Part shown: piece after piece, positions 42,378-51,035 of the stretch
Numbering within the stretch: position 1 is the first letter of the stretch
Layout of the letters: each line of letters opens with the position of its first letter
Source: Variovorax sp. JS1663
Lineage (GTDB): Bacteria; Pseudomonadota; Gammaproteobacteria; Burkholderiales; Burkholderiaceae_C
Length of the DNA stretch: 62,184 bases
NCBI RefSeq assembly: GCF_002157355.1
Contig: NZ_LYMK01000043.1
Coordinates: 1-62,184, forward strand
Reading direction: 5' to 3'
The notes under the pieces: generated by a model
Seen by the model: the letters and a program-made list of their open reading frames with translations, nothing else
Told to the model about the DNA's origin: nothing
Database searches by the model: none
Position numbers and translations under genes: made by a program

Positions 42378-42961
42378 CCATGGCGACCAAGACAACTCGC
42401 AAACGCACCGCCACTACCATCCTGCAACTGCGTATCGAATTGCGCGGTACCAAGCCCAAGATCTGGCGCCGGGTGCTAGTGCCGCAGACCATCACGCTGC
42501 GCAAGCTGCATTCGGTGATCCGGGCCGCCTTCGGGTGGAGCGGAGGACATCTGCACGAGTTCATCGCCGGTGACGGCGAGCGCTTCGGCAGCCCCGACCC
42601 GATGTACGACGACGCCGAGGCCGTCAGCAGCGACAACGTGCGCCTGACCACGGTGCTGCGGTCCTCGACGCTGAGCTATGTCTACGACTTCGGCGACTAC
42701 TGGGACCACCGCATCACGGTGGACAAGACTCTCGCCGGGGATCCCCTGCTGGAGCTTCCGTTCTGCGTCGGCGGGGCTGGCGCAACGCCGCCCGAAGATT
42801 GCGGGGGCGTCTCCGGGTACGAGGACTTCGTACGCGCCATGGCCGATCCGGACCACCCCGAACACGCGCACCTGGCGGAGTGGATCGGTGCCGATACATG
42901 GGACCCGGCAGCGCTCGACAGCATCGAGGTCAATGACCGTCTTGCCCTGATCAAGCTATGA
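42374..42961 (+). CDS. Plasmid pRiA4b ORF-3-like passenger protein of IS66
   Basis: The 195-residue protein shows LQLRIELRGTKPKIWRRVLV, SGGHLHEFIAGDGERFGSPD, YVYDFGDYWDHRITVDK, PPEDCGGVSGYEDFVRAM and a C-terminal EVNDRLALIKL. This is the pRiA4b ORF-3 family, whose function is unknown. The start overlaps the tnpC stop, so it is translated as part of the transposition operon. The copy at 30056-30643 is nearly identical but has a changed C-terminus. Conservation in both copies argues for a role useful to the element. Confidence 0.88.
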   Translation: MTMATKTTRKRTATTILQLRIELRGTKPKIWRRVLVPQTITLRKLHSVIRAAFGWSGGHLHEFIAGDGERFGSPDPMYDDAEAVSSDNVRLTTVLRSSTLSYVYDFGDYWDHRITVDKTLAGDPLLELPFCVGGAGATPPEDCGGVSGYEDFVRAMADPDHPEHAHLAEWIGADTWDPAALDSIEVNDRLALIKL

Positions 42962-43450
42962 GCAGCTGACGGCCCGTCAAGAGGGCCTCGAGCGCACGCT
43001 TACGCACGAAGTACGGACCCGAGTACGTCAATCCCTCTATGCCATGGTGCGCCGCCATTTGAGCGGCCATTTCCGCTTCGTCTGCCTGATGACGGACGAT
43101 GCCCGCGGCATTCACCATGCGGTGGACGCCTGTCCATCCCTTCACTCGACCTGCCCGCGGGTATTCCCGAGCGCGGCTGGACCAAGCTGGTAACGATCCG
43201 CCGGACGCGCTCCCGGGCAGGCGCAATCGGCGCTGGCGCTTCATCCGCCCTGCGGGATGGGTGGCCAAGCACTGGAAGGTGTAAGCCGCAATGAGGGACA
43301 CGCCGAAGCTACGCACGCTCGGCGGCCACTCCCCCCATGACGGCGGCAACGGTGTGGAGGCGTGGACGTACAACGGAAGACTGGCGCGTCACAGATTGCG
43401 GTCAGGTCAGCGAGACGCTCGGAAGAGCGCGAGACAGGGCGCACGTGGGC

Positions 43451-43530
43451 CGCATCGGCGCATCGGCGCATCGGCGCATCGGCGCATCGGCGCATCGGCG
43501 CATCGGCGCATCGGCGCATCGGCGCATCGG
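43451..43530. repeat. Ten tandem copies of an 8-bp unit (CGCATCGG)
   Basis: The unit CGCATCGG is repeated ten times without mismatch, followed by a degenerate copy (CAACGG). All three plus frames are open through it and give Arg-Ile-Gly-Ala-Ser-Ala-His repeats in rotated phase. It lies just after the broken glycosyltransferase copy and is not part of a convincing gene. A different octamer array is at 4703. Confidence 0.95.
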
Positions 43531-43638
43531 CAACGGTGAATGACTGAATGACTCCTTGCAAGAGCGGTTTTCCGTACGCACTGGAGCGCTGCGCCTTCGG
43601 GGTGAACCGCGAAGGCTCGGACCTTCGCACTCAGGATC

Positions 43639-43777
43639 CAACGACACCGGCCTGTGATCGCCGCATTGGAAGGTCAGCCGGTGCCGCCTCATAAGACCCA
43701 GGGCGGCGCCATCCACTGCCACATCCTGGAGCACCAGGACTGACGGCGGGATGATGAGCGTGGTGCAGGTTGGCTGA
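43639..43777 (+). pseudogene. Multicopper oxidase, C-terminal remnant
   Basis: The frame reads RPVIAALEGQPVPPHKTQGG and then AIHCHILEHQD, the C-terminal copper motif HCHxLxHxD-like of multicopper oxidases such as CopA/CueO. After one frameshift it ends GMMSVVQVG with a stop at 43777, the usual GMM(x) end of the family. More than 90 percent of the gene is missing. It fits the copper genes to the right. Confidence 0.72.
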
Positions 43778-43791
43778 GCGTGCTGCTCGCA

Positions 43792-45945
43792 CTACAGTGC
43801 CGCGAGCGCTGCGTGCACTTCAGATGGACTCAGGATTTCGGACAGTACTCGGGGAGGGGCCCCCTTGCTATAAAGCACGTAGACCGGTACGCCCGAGCGC
43901 CCAAGCTCGACCAGAGCAGCCGTGATGGCGGGGTCCCGCAGCGTCCAATCGGCCCTGAGCAAGGCCACGTTTCTGGCTGCAAGGGCCGCAATGACATCGG
44001 GATCTGAGAGCGTTGTGGCCTTGTTGTATTGACAGGTGACACACCAGGCGGCGGTGAAGTCAACGAACACCGGCCGGCCGGTCGCCAGGATCTTCTGCAC
44101 CCGCCCCGGCTGCCACGGCTCCCAAGACTCGTCCGCGCTCAAGGACGTGGTGGCGGGTGTCCGGGCCGCCACAGGTCCGGTAGCGGTGATCCGCCCAGCG
44201 CTCGCCCAGAGTAGCCCCGCAAGCAATGCCAGCGACATGCCGCTCAAGGTAGCGCGTGCCCCACCTTGCAGGGAGAAGGTCCACACCGCCATGCTCATGG
44301 CGAGTAGTACTGCCAATAGTGCGGCCATGGCATCGATACCGCTCTGTCGGCCCAGAACCCACAACAGCCAGACCACTGCCGCGAACATCGGGAAAGCCAT
44401 GAACTTGCGGAAGGTCAGCATCCACCCCCCCGGCCTTGGCATCAGGCGTGCGACCGTCGGGATCCAACTCGTGGCCAGATAGGGCAGCGCCATTCCGAGG
44501 CCCAGAACCATGAAGATGGCGAGCGCTTGCGCCAAAGGCAAGCTGGCCGCAACGCCCAGGGCCGCGCCCATGAATGGCGCCGTGCACGGCGAAGCAATCG
44601 CTACCGCCAGCACCCCAGAGAGGAAGGCGTTGATGACCGGATGGCTGGCCTCCAAAGAGGCGAGGCGCGACGGCAGCAAACGGCCGAACTCGAACACGCC
44701 GGCGAAGTTCAATGCGATCAGCGTGAACAGGGCTGCGAGTACAGCGATGAACCCGGGCGCTTGCAACTGGAACCCCCAGCCCACCTGCTCACCTGCGGCG
44801 CGCAGCCCTGCCACAAGCCCACCGAGTGCGGCAAAGGACAACACCACGCCCGCCGAGTACGCGACGCCGTCCAGTCGGCGGGCGCGTTGATCGCGTGCGT
44901 GCTTGGTGAAGCCGATCACCTTGATGGCGAGAACGGGAAACACGCAGGGCATCAGGTTCAAGATCAGCCCACCGAGCAGTGCCGCAAGCAGGGCAGCGGC
45001 AAACCCCACTCGCGGCGATTGCTGCGCCGCGGCGTTGCTGCGAAGCGCCTCCTGCAATGCCGGCGAGATGGCCGCCGGGGCCGCCATTGCCGGCCACGTT
45101 CCGCTGACCGACGCCTCCACACGCCAGCCCTTGTCGCCGAGCGTCAGCACAAGCGGCATGACAGCGGGGCTCTGCGCGCGATGAGGTGAGAGCGGCACCT
45201 GCGCCGTCCACGTGGCTCCTTCCCAGGCTTGCGTCCAGTCACCGGAAGTGTGGATCACTTCCGCAATCTCCGGGAAGAATTCAAGCTGCTTTCCCTTGGC
45301 CGCTGCCGGCAGCCCGGAAACGTAGACCTTCAAGGTATTGCCATCGACGTGAATCCGCGCATCGTTCGCGAGCGCTTGTGGCTGGGCAGCGAAGCTCGCC
45401 TCGAACGCTGCGGCGTGAAGCGCAGTGGTGCTCCTGACCGGAATCGACAGCGCAAACTCGCCCTCCTCGGGGATGCACTCCTTGCGACATACCAGCCATT
45501 GGGCCTTCAGCTTGACCTCGAGCACCTCCTTGAAAGGCGGCGGCTGGAAATCCGGCGAGATCGTCAAGGCCACGGGCAGCAGCACAGTGTCGGCGTACCC
45601 GTAGTTGATGAGGGTGCCGATAGGATACTTGCGCGGAATCGGCCAGGCGACCTCGCCGGCGATCACGCCGGGCGGCAAGCTCCATTCAAGCCGCGTAGGC
45701 AAACCGGAATCCCCGGAATTCTTCCAGTAGGAATGCCACTCCGGCTGGTGCGCGAGTTGTAGCCCGACCCATACCGGCTTGCCCGGTTCGACGCCCTCTG
45801 GCGCATGGGCGAGCAATTCGGCGCGCGTGCGTTCGGTGGCGACCCGGTTCTGAGGTGTGCCTTGGGCAAGCGTGGGAAGGCTGGCGAGCAGGGCCGCGGC
45901 CAAGACCAAGCGATAGAAGACCAGCAAAAAAGAACGAGCTCGCAT
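43792..45945 (-). CDS. DsbD/ScsB-like thiol:disulfide interchange protein
   Basis: The 717-residue protein moves electrons from cytoplasmic thioredoxin to the periplasm. It has a signal peptide (cleavage near LAQGTP), a large periplasmic domain with CRKEC, then about eight membrane helices with the conserved Cys of DsbD-beta in LILNLMPCVFPVLAIKVIGF and VAIASPCTAPFMGAALG, and a C-terminal thioredoxin domain VFVDFTAAWCVTCQYN (WCVTC). The N-terminal domain is longer than in DsbD and resembles ScsB of copper-tolerance loci. It lies in the copper island, consistent with protecting periplasmic thiols from copper. No indels are seen. Confidence 0.88.
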   Translation of the reverse strand: MRARSFLLVFYRLVLAAALLASLPTLAQGTPQNRVATERTRAELLAHAPEGVEPGKPVWVGLQLAHQPEWHSYWKNSGDSGLPTRLEWSLPPGVIAGEVAWPIPRKYPIGTLINYGYADTVLLPVALTISPDFQPPPFKEVLEVKLKAQWLVCRKECIPEEGEFALSIPVRSTTALHAAAFEASFAAQPQALANDARIHVDGNTLKVYVSGLPAAAKGKQLEFFPEIAEVIHTSGDWTQAWEGATWTAQVPLSPHRAQSPAVMPLVLTLGDKGWRVEASVSGTWPAMAAPAAISPALQEALRSNAAAQQSPRVGFAAALLAALLGGLILNLMPCVFPVLAIKVIGFTKHARDQRARRLDGVAYSAGVVLSFAALGGLVAGLRAAGEQVGWGFQLQAPGFIAVLAALFTLIALNFAGVFEFGRLLPSRLASLEASHPVINAFLSGVLAVAIASPCTAPFMGAALGVAASLPLAQALAIFMVLGLGMALPYLATSWIPTVARLMPRPGGWMLTFRKFMAFPMFAAVVWLLWVLGRQSGIDAMAALLAVLLAMSMAVWTFSLQGGARATLSGMSLALLAGLLWASAGRITATGPVAARTPATTSLSADESWEPWQPGRVQKILATGRPVFVDFTAAWCVTCQYNKATTLSDPDVIAALAARNVALLRADWTLRDPAITAALVELGRSGVPVYVLYSKGAPPRVLSEILSPSEVHAALAAL

Positions 45946-46365
45946 GCGGAACAGATCAGGGTGTAGCGGGGGGCGTACACCGACCCGCGATCGAACCGAC
46001 TATAGGCCGAAATCGGTGACCACCGGATCCATGACCATCCAGTTGAACGGCCAATGGCTGCACCCGCTCGACCCTGCCTGCAAAAGAAGACGAAACGTTA
46101 TGAAACCCGGAGCCACCTGCTTTTTCAGCAGTCGATCTGATACGGCAGCTATCCGGCGGTCATGGCCGGTACGGCCTTTCTGCTCTCGCGGCCCTCTTAA
46201 TGCGCACGGGCGCCAGCTCGCCGATCGAGAGCTCGAGGACGCGGGGTAACTGGCTCGGCGCGAGGCCGGACAATCATGCTGGACTGGCCACCAGAAGAAT
46301 TCCTGACATCACTAAACCGGGCGCTGTGCCGTGATCCCGGGGCACCTGCGGAAATGCCCGCTGGC
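45946..46365. other. Intergenic region with no recognisable gene
   Basis: The stretch holds the upstream region of the DsbD/ScsB-like gene and the downstream region of the CusF-like gene (both leftward). No family motif and no MerR-type promoter box was found. A typical two-component copper box is not evident. Confidence 0.45.
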
Positions 46366-46764
46366 CTACTTGAGAGATTTGATGACGTAGGTCTTGCCTT
46401 CCTCGGCAAACTCAAACTCGACATGCTTGCCGTTGTCGAGCTTCTTCAACAGCATCTTGTCCTTCACCTTGAAGTCCATCCTCATAGCTGGCCAGTTCAT
46501 GCTTTGGACGGGCTCGTGCGCGATGGTGACCATTCCGGACTTCGCATCGATTTTCTTGACGACACCCTTGGCCATGTGAGTGCTCTGCTTGCCGGCGGCC
46601 GGCTTCTTAAACATGTCCGGGCAGTCCATGTTCATACCTTTCATGACCATGCCCTTCATGTCCATGCAGTTCATGCTGTCCTTCTTCATCGTCTCTTGGG
46701 CGAACACGCCGGCGGCGTGCAATGTCAAGGCCAGAGCGATGGCGGCGAGAGTGATCTTCTTCAT
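46366..46764 (-). CDS. CusF-like periplasmic copper-binding protein with Met-rich segment
   Basis: The 132-residue protein has a signal peptide (cleavage near VFAQET), a Met/Cys-rich segment (MNCMDMKGMVMKGMNMDCPD) and a CusF domain with KGVVKKIDAKSGMVTIAHEP and VQSMNWPAMRMDFKVKD, which contains the Trp and Met ligands for Cu(I). The Met-rich insertion is extra to E. coli CusF and would add copper sites. A good ribosome binding site (CAGGAG) precedes the ATG. It lies downstream of the copA pseudogene on the same strand and probably belonged to its operon. Confidence 0.9.
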   Translation of the reverse strand: MKKITLAAIALALTLHAAGVFAQETMKKDSMNCMDMKGMVMKGMNMDCPDMFKKPAAGKQSTHMAKGVVKKIDAKSGMVTIAHEPVQSMNWPAMRMDFKVKDKMLLKKLDNGKHVEFEFAEEGKTYVIKSLK

Positions 46765-46833
46765 TTGAATCTCCTGCTGAGATGGGTTGCAAAAAAACAG
46801 CGCGCAGTCTTCGGACCGTCGTGCTGCACGGAC

Positions 46834-46989
46834 GTGCGCAGCAAGGTGGTTGAGAAAAAGCCCGAACTGGAAGCGCGCATCAAAGCCATGAAGGAGATGT
46901 CCCAGGCGCTGGACCAGCTCATCGCCGACTGCAGCAACGACGCCCGGCCGGCCGAAGGCTGCTCCATCCTGGTTGCACTGTCAGGAAGC
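46834..46989 (+). pseudogene. CueR/HmrR-type MerR regulator, C-terminal remnant
   Basis: The frame reads KVVEKKPELEARIKAMKEMS, then ALDQLIADCSNDARPAEGCS and ILVALSGSA. This is the dimer helix and the C-terminal CxnC metal loop of CueR-type copper sensors (usual form CHGDxRPDCPIL). The DNA-binding domain is missing. It is oriented against the copA remnant, whose promoter still has a CueR-like operator. Confidence 0.75.
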
Positions 46990-47022
46990 GCCTTCATCGT
47001 CGCATCGATCCTCCCACGGCAG

Positions 47023-49277
47023 CTAGTCGGCCACTTTGCTCGCTCGCAGCCGCAGCGAATCGGCAATCACGCTCACCGACGACAGCGCCATCGCCGCTGC
47101 CGCCACCACTGGCGACAGGAGGATGCCGAAGAACGGGTACAGCACGCCAGCTGCGATCGGAATCCCGACGACGTTGTAGAAGAAGGCGAAAAACAGATTG
47201 GTCCGGATGTTCTTCATCGTGGCCTGCGAGACCCGGCGCGCACGCGCGATCCCCATGAGATCGCCATGCAGCAGCGTCACCCCTGAACTTTCCATGGCCA
47301 CGTCGGTGCCGGTTCCCATGGCGATCCCAACGTCCGCTGCAGCCAGCGCCGGAGCGTCATTGACACCATAGCCGGCCATGGCGACCACCTGGCCCTCGGC
47401 CTTCAGCCGTTGCACCACCGCTGCCTTGTCTTGCGGCAGAACGTCTGCAATGACTTCGTCGATGCCGAGCTCGCGACCTATGACCTGCGCGGTGGTCTTG
47501 CCATCCCCCGTAAGCATGACCACGCGGATGGCCTCGCGGCGCAGCGCCGCGATGGCTTGCGGGTTGCTCGGCTTGATGGGATCGGCAATGCCAACGAAGC
47601 CCCGCCAGGCGGCCCTCGATGCCCACAAAGATGACCGTTGCCGCCTGCGCGCGTACAGCATCCGCCACCGCGACCATGCTGCTCACGTCAATATCGTTCT
47701 CAGCAAGAAACTTCGCACTGCCGCAGATCACCCGCGCTCCATCAACCAGGCCGACCACGCCCTTGCCGGCGGGCGAGTCAAAGTCCAGAACCGGCGACAA
47801 GGTCAGTTGGCGCTCCTCGGCGTCGGCTACGATGGCGGCGGCCAGAGGGTGTTCGCTCGCCCGCTCCACGCTGGCAAGCTTCTGAAGCACCGCGGAGACA
47901 TCGAAGCCGGGCGCCGGTTCGACGCGCACCACCTTGGGCCGCCCCTGCGTCAACGTGCCCGTCTTGTCTACCACCAGCGTATCGATCTTCTCCATGCGCT
48001 CCAGCGCCTCCGCATCCCGGATCAGCACGCCGTGCTGCGCGCCTTTGCCGACGCCCACCATGATGGACATCGGCGTGGCCAAGCCCAAGGCGCAGGGGCA
48101 GGCGATGATGAGCACCGCCACGGCCGAGACGATCGCATACGCGAACGCAGGGCTGGGGCCCCAGACCAGCCACGCGACAAAGGCGAGAAATGCGATCCCG
48201 ATCACGACCGGGACGAACCAGCCCGCCACCTGGTCGGCCATCCGCTGAATCGGGGCACGGCTGCGCTGGGCGGAAGCGACCATCTGGACAACCTGGGCCA
48301 GCAGGGTGTCAGCGCCCACCTTTTCGGCCCGCATGACGAAGCCACCCGTCTGGTTCAGTGTGCCGGCTGTGACCTTGGAGCCGGGCGCCTTGACGACTGG
48401 AGTCGGTTCGCCCGTGACCATCGACTCGTCGACCGTCGCCTTCCCTTCCACGACCTCGCCGTCTACCGGCACCTTCTCGCCCGGGCGAACCCGCAGTCGT
48501 TCGCCAACCTCGACAGCGTCGAGGTCGACCGTCTCGTCGGAGCCGTCGTCCTTCACTCGCAAGGCCGTTTTGGGCGCCAGATCGAGCAACGCGCGTATCG
48601 CTCCGGATGTTTTCTCGCGCGCGCGCAGTTCGAGGACCTGTCCCAGGAGCACCAGCACCGTGATGACCGCCGCGGCTTCGAAGTAGATCGGCACCGCCCC
48701 ATCCATGCCGCGCAGCTCCGGCGGGAACCATCCGGGCGCCAGCGTGCCGACTACGCTGTAGAGCCATGCGACGCCGTGCCCAATGCAATGGGGCTGAACA
48801 TGTTGAGACTGCGGTTCTTCACCGAGGCCCAGCCTCGAACGAAGAAGGGCCAGCCAGCCCAGATGACGACCGGCGTGCCGAAGAGCATCTGCGCCCAGTT
48901 GGACGTTTTCTGGGTCAGGAAACGATGCAGGTCGATCAGGTGCCCGCCCATCTCGAGCAGGACCACGGGCACGCTGAGCACCAGGCCAATCCAGAAGCGT
49001 CGGCTCATATCCCGCAATTCGGGGCTTTCGCCGATCGCGTCTCGGTCGCCATGACCGGCTCCAACGCCATGCCGCAGATGGGACAGCTTCCAGGCCCCAT
49101 CTGGCGAACCTCCGGGTGCATGGGGCAGGTGTACTCGACATCCTGCGCACTGCCTGTCGCAGGCGCGGCGCCACCATGCGCATCAGCCGCTGGGTGGTGC
49201 CGATGATGATTGTGGTGGTGATCTTGCGGGCCGTGCTCTACCGAATGGTTGGCGCCGCGGTTTGAATGCTGATTCAT
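47023..49277 (-). pseudogene. copA: CopA-type Cu(I) P1B-ATPase with three frameshifts
   Basis: The N-terminus (ATG at 49277) is His-rich and has a YTCPMHPEVRQMGPGSCPICG metal-binding domain. A frameshift near 49010 leads to membrane helices (RRFWIGLVLSVPVVLLEMGG), another near 48775 to the core with VTGEPTPV, ACPCALGLATPMSIMVG (CPC) and DKTGTLTQGRPK, and a third near 47620 to the hinge. There the usual GDGxND appears as AGYGVNDAPALA, so the first Mg-binding Asp has become Tyr. Total length would be about 750 residues. Three indels plus a lost catalytic residue indicate a true pseudogene rather than sequencing error. Confidence 0.88.
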
Positions 49278-49300
49278 AGGACTTCCTCTTTTTTTTTGCC

Positions 49301-49331
49301 AATCTCAACCCTTCCACGATGGGAATTTCAA
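49301..49331 (-). promoter_or_regulatory. CueR-like promoter of copA
   Basis: Leftward: -35 TTGAAA (49331-49326), 19-bp spacer TTCCCATCGTGGAAGGGTT with the dyad CCTTCC-n4-GGGAA, weak -10 GAGATT (49306-49301). The dyad is of the CueR/HmrR type rather than the CTAGAGG type of the lead promoters. Regulator and target are both degenerate here. Confidence 0.6.
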
Positions 49332-49488
49332 CCAGTTCATTGAACCGCCTGTTCCGCAAGGGAATTCATCTTTCCCCAAGGCACCTTGCCGAGGGCGCAA
49401 CCGTCCTACGCACCACGCGCCCCGTGGCTGATGCCGCTTGGCGATTAATTGCTCTACACAGAGCTCTTCCCAACCCAGGAGATTCAAG

Positions 49489-49740
49489 ATGAAGACTGTC
49501 GTTTCAGGGCTCCTTTGCGCGACCATCGCCCTCGCGACGGGCATGGCTTTCGCCCAGGATACAAAAAAGCCTGAGGCCAGGACCAAGGATCGCGCGCAGA
49601 GTCAAATGACCACGCAAGAATGCAAGGAGCATATGGCCATGTCCAAGAAGGGCGAGATGAAGATGGATGACGCGATGATGAAGATGTGCTCTGACATGAT
49701 GAAGAAGGAAAAGAAGGCCAGCACTGCGAAGAAGCAGTAG
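49489..49740 (+). CDS. Small periplasmic Met/Lys-rich protein (83 aa)
   Basis: No characterised family is recognised. A signal peptide (MKTVVSGLLCATIALATGMA, cleavage after AFAQ) is followed by a hydrophilic segment with many Met and Lys (CKEHMAMSKKGEMKMDDAMM, then KMCSDMMKKEKK). Two Cys, one His and about ten Met suggest a periplasmic copper-binding buffer, an inference supported by the neighbouring copper genes. A strong ribosome binding site (CAGGAGATTCAAG) fixes the start at 49489. Confidence 0.75.
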   Translation: MKTVVSGLLCATIALATGMAFAQDTKKPEARTKDRAQSQMTTQECKEHMAMSKKGEMKMDDAMMKMCSDMMKKEKKASTAKKQ

Positions 49741-49794
49741 AAGGCTGAGCGAGTGGGCCCCGCACGCTTGGTTTCGGCGCGCTTTTCTACGCCC

Positions 49795-50667
49795 TTAGCG
49801 AGCCACCCTCATGCGTTGAAACTCTTCCTGTTTCATCGCGATGTAGGCGCTTCGATCCATCTCATGGAGTTGCCGCGCGTAACGCGCGGTCCCGTCGAAC
49901 CACTTGGACAGACGTTCGCTCAGCTGCTGATCCTCAGGCGCGTCCAAGTACGCCTCGATCGCGAGGTAGTAGCGCATTGTGTTGCGTTCCACGACACCTC
50001 GCACCCCTCCTACGTATTCCCGCTCACCGGCTGAGTTCGTGCCAGTCACCGTGAACCCAATCTTGCCGCTCCCGGTCGTTGCAAGGTAGATCTGCATCGC
50101 AAGCCGTGCGACTATCCCGTCGGAATAGGCATAGCCGAGGTGAATGAAGGTTTTGCCATCGTCGATCGGTGTGGCCTTGAGCTCGATGCGATAGTCGCGG
50201 GTCGCGAGCGGACCGTGGGTCGCGCTCAGACGTACGGCCAGATAGTCGGGTGCGATGGAGACCGTGCGCCAGGCAAGGTCGATGCGCTGCGCGTCGGAGA
50301 GTGGCTGGTCGTAGGTGCGGCCGATCGCGACAACCAACGACGTCCTCGCCGAAGTCTCTTGCACGAGGCAATGCTTGGTGTTGAGGTGCAGCATCAAGAT
50401 CTCGCACCACACCGCAGGCACACGCAAAGCGTTGCTTACCTCGAGGAACGGATGAGCAATCACCGCGTGGGCATCTCCCCGTAGTTGGTCAGGCATCTCC
50501 GCCGATTCGAGCACCATGCGGCCGTCGAGAAGGTTGTGCTCGAACTGCCGTCGGACTTCATTGAATTTGGCGCGCAACGCAGCGGCGTCGCCGCCCTGCG
50601 CCACTGCGATTGCCGGCGCCATGAGACAACATAGCCCGAGCAGAGCCACGCTGATGAGCTTTTTCAT
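49795..50667 (-). CDS. Secreted protein of unknown function (290 aa)
   Basis: I do not recognise the family. A clear signal peptide (MKKLISVALLGLCCLMAPAI, cleavage near VAQGG) is followed by a mixed alpha/beta protein with LDGRMVLESAEMPDQLRGDA, a START/polyketide-cyclase-like stretch (LATRDYRIELKATPIDDGKT, GYAYSDGIVARLAMQIYL) and a helical C-terminus. It resembles proteins that bind hydrophobic ligands in the periplasm, but this is a guess. It is the left neighbour of the biosynthetic locus but on the opposite strand. Confidence 0.6.
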   Translation of the reverse strand: MKKLISVALLGLCCLMAPAIAVAQGGDAAALRAKFNEVRRQFEHNLLDGRMVLESAEMPDQLRGDAHAVIAHPFLEVSNALRVPAVWCEILMLHLNTKHCLVQETSARTSLVVAIGRTYDQPLSDAQRIDLAWRTVSIAPDYLAVRLSATHGPLATRDYRIELKATPIDDGKTFIHLGYAYSDGIVARLAMQIYLATTGSGKIGFTVTGTNSAGEREYVGGVRGVVERNTMRYYLAIEAYLDAPEDQQLSERLSKWFDGTARYARQLHEMDRSAYIAMKQEEFQRMRVAR

Positions 50668-51035
50668 GAGCGATACCTTGGGCGGGAGGCGCCTTCGTGT
50701 TCGCAGGATGAATGGCTCAGATGATGTGAGCCTCGAGGAAGCAGGTCATCGCATCGCCGGTTGCTCACTGGCTTCCTTTCCTGCAAGGCGGCAGTGACCG
50801 CCTACCTCCCGCGCATCTTGGATCGGCAATCTGTCTATCTGATGCCTGACACCTCAGTGAGGGGGCGGGGCGAGTTGCCTCGAAGAACCCGATGGACGTC
50901 CGGAGTTGCCGCCTGGCACCGCAGCGCAAAAAGTCTGGGCATGAAAATTCTCACACGCGGTCGAAACTTAGGTTTACAGTTAATACAATAGGATTCAACA
51001 TGCGGTCAAGACTGCATGCGCGAGGAGGTACCGCC
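50668..51035. other. Upstream region of the oxygenase gene; possible promoter
   Basis: The region is AT-richer near 50940-51000. A TACAAT hexamer (near 50984) could serve as -10 element, but no good -35 at 17 bases is evident. A small hairpin GGCGG-n6-CCGCC lies near 50785. No gene is recognised. No Fur box was found. Confidence 0.35.

Larger units (their letters stand above)
39894..43003 (+). mobile_element. Complete IS66-family element (3110 bp) with passenger gene
   Basis: The ends are 27-bp inverted repeats beginning GTAAGCGTGCG and ending GAGGCCCTCTTGA (39894-39920 and, inverted, 42977-43003) with two mismatches. The element carries tnpA, tnpB, tnpC and a pRiA4b ORF-3-like gene, all rightward and mostly overlapping. 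It is flanked by the 8-bp duplication GCACGAAG. All genes look intact, so it may still move. A damaged inverted copy lies at 29995-32930. Confidence 0.95.
39849..43284 (+). pseudogene. Second copy of the DxD glycosyltransferase, split by IS66 and internally deleted
   Basis: A GTG at 39849 overlaps the cytochrome b stop and opens MISAKRHILMNCGTK, matching AERHILCMKWGTK of the intact copy at 9736-10503. At 39894 the IS66 element intervenes; the gene resumes after its right end with GTKYGPEYVN (43004 onward), repeating the 8-bp target. It then shifts frame, follows the intact gene to about 43193 (GWTKLV), jumps over about 400 bases, and ends with PDALPGRRNRRWRFIRPAGW and a stop at 43284. The DxD motif is lost. 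Confidence 0.88.

Noticed and set aside
43451..43530. Repeat array as a possible CRISPR
   Set aside because: The units are 8 bp and directly adjacent with no spacers; no cas genes are present. It is a simple tandem repeat.
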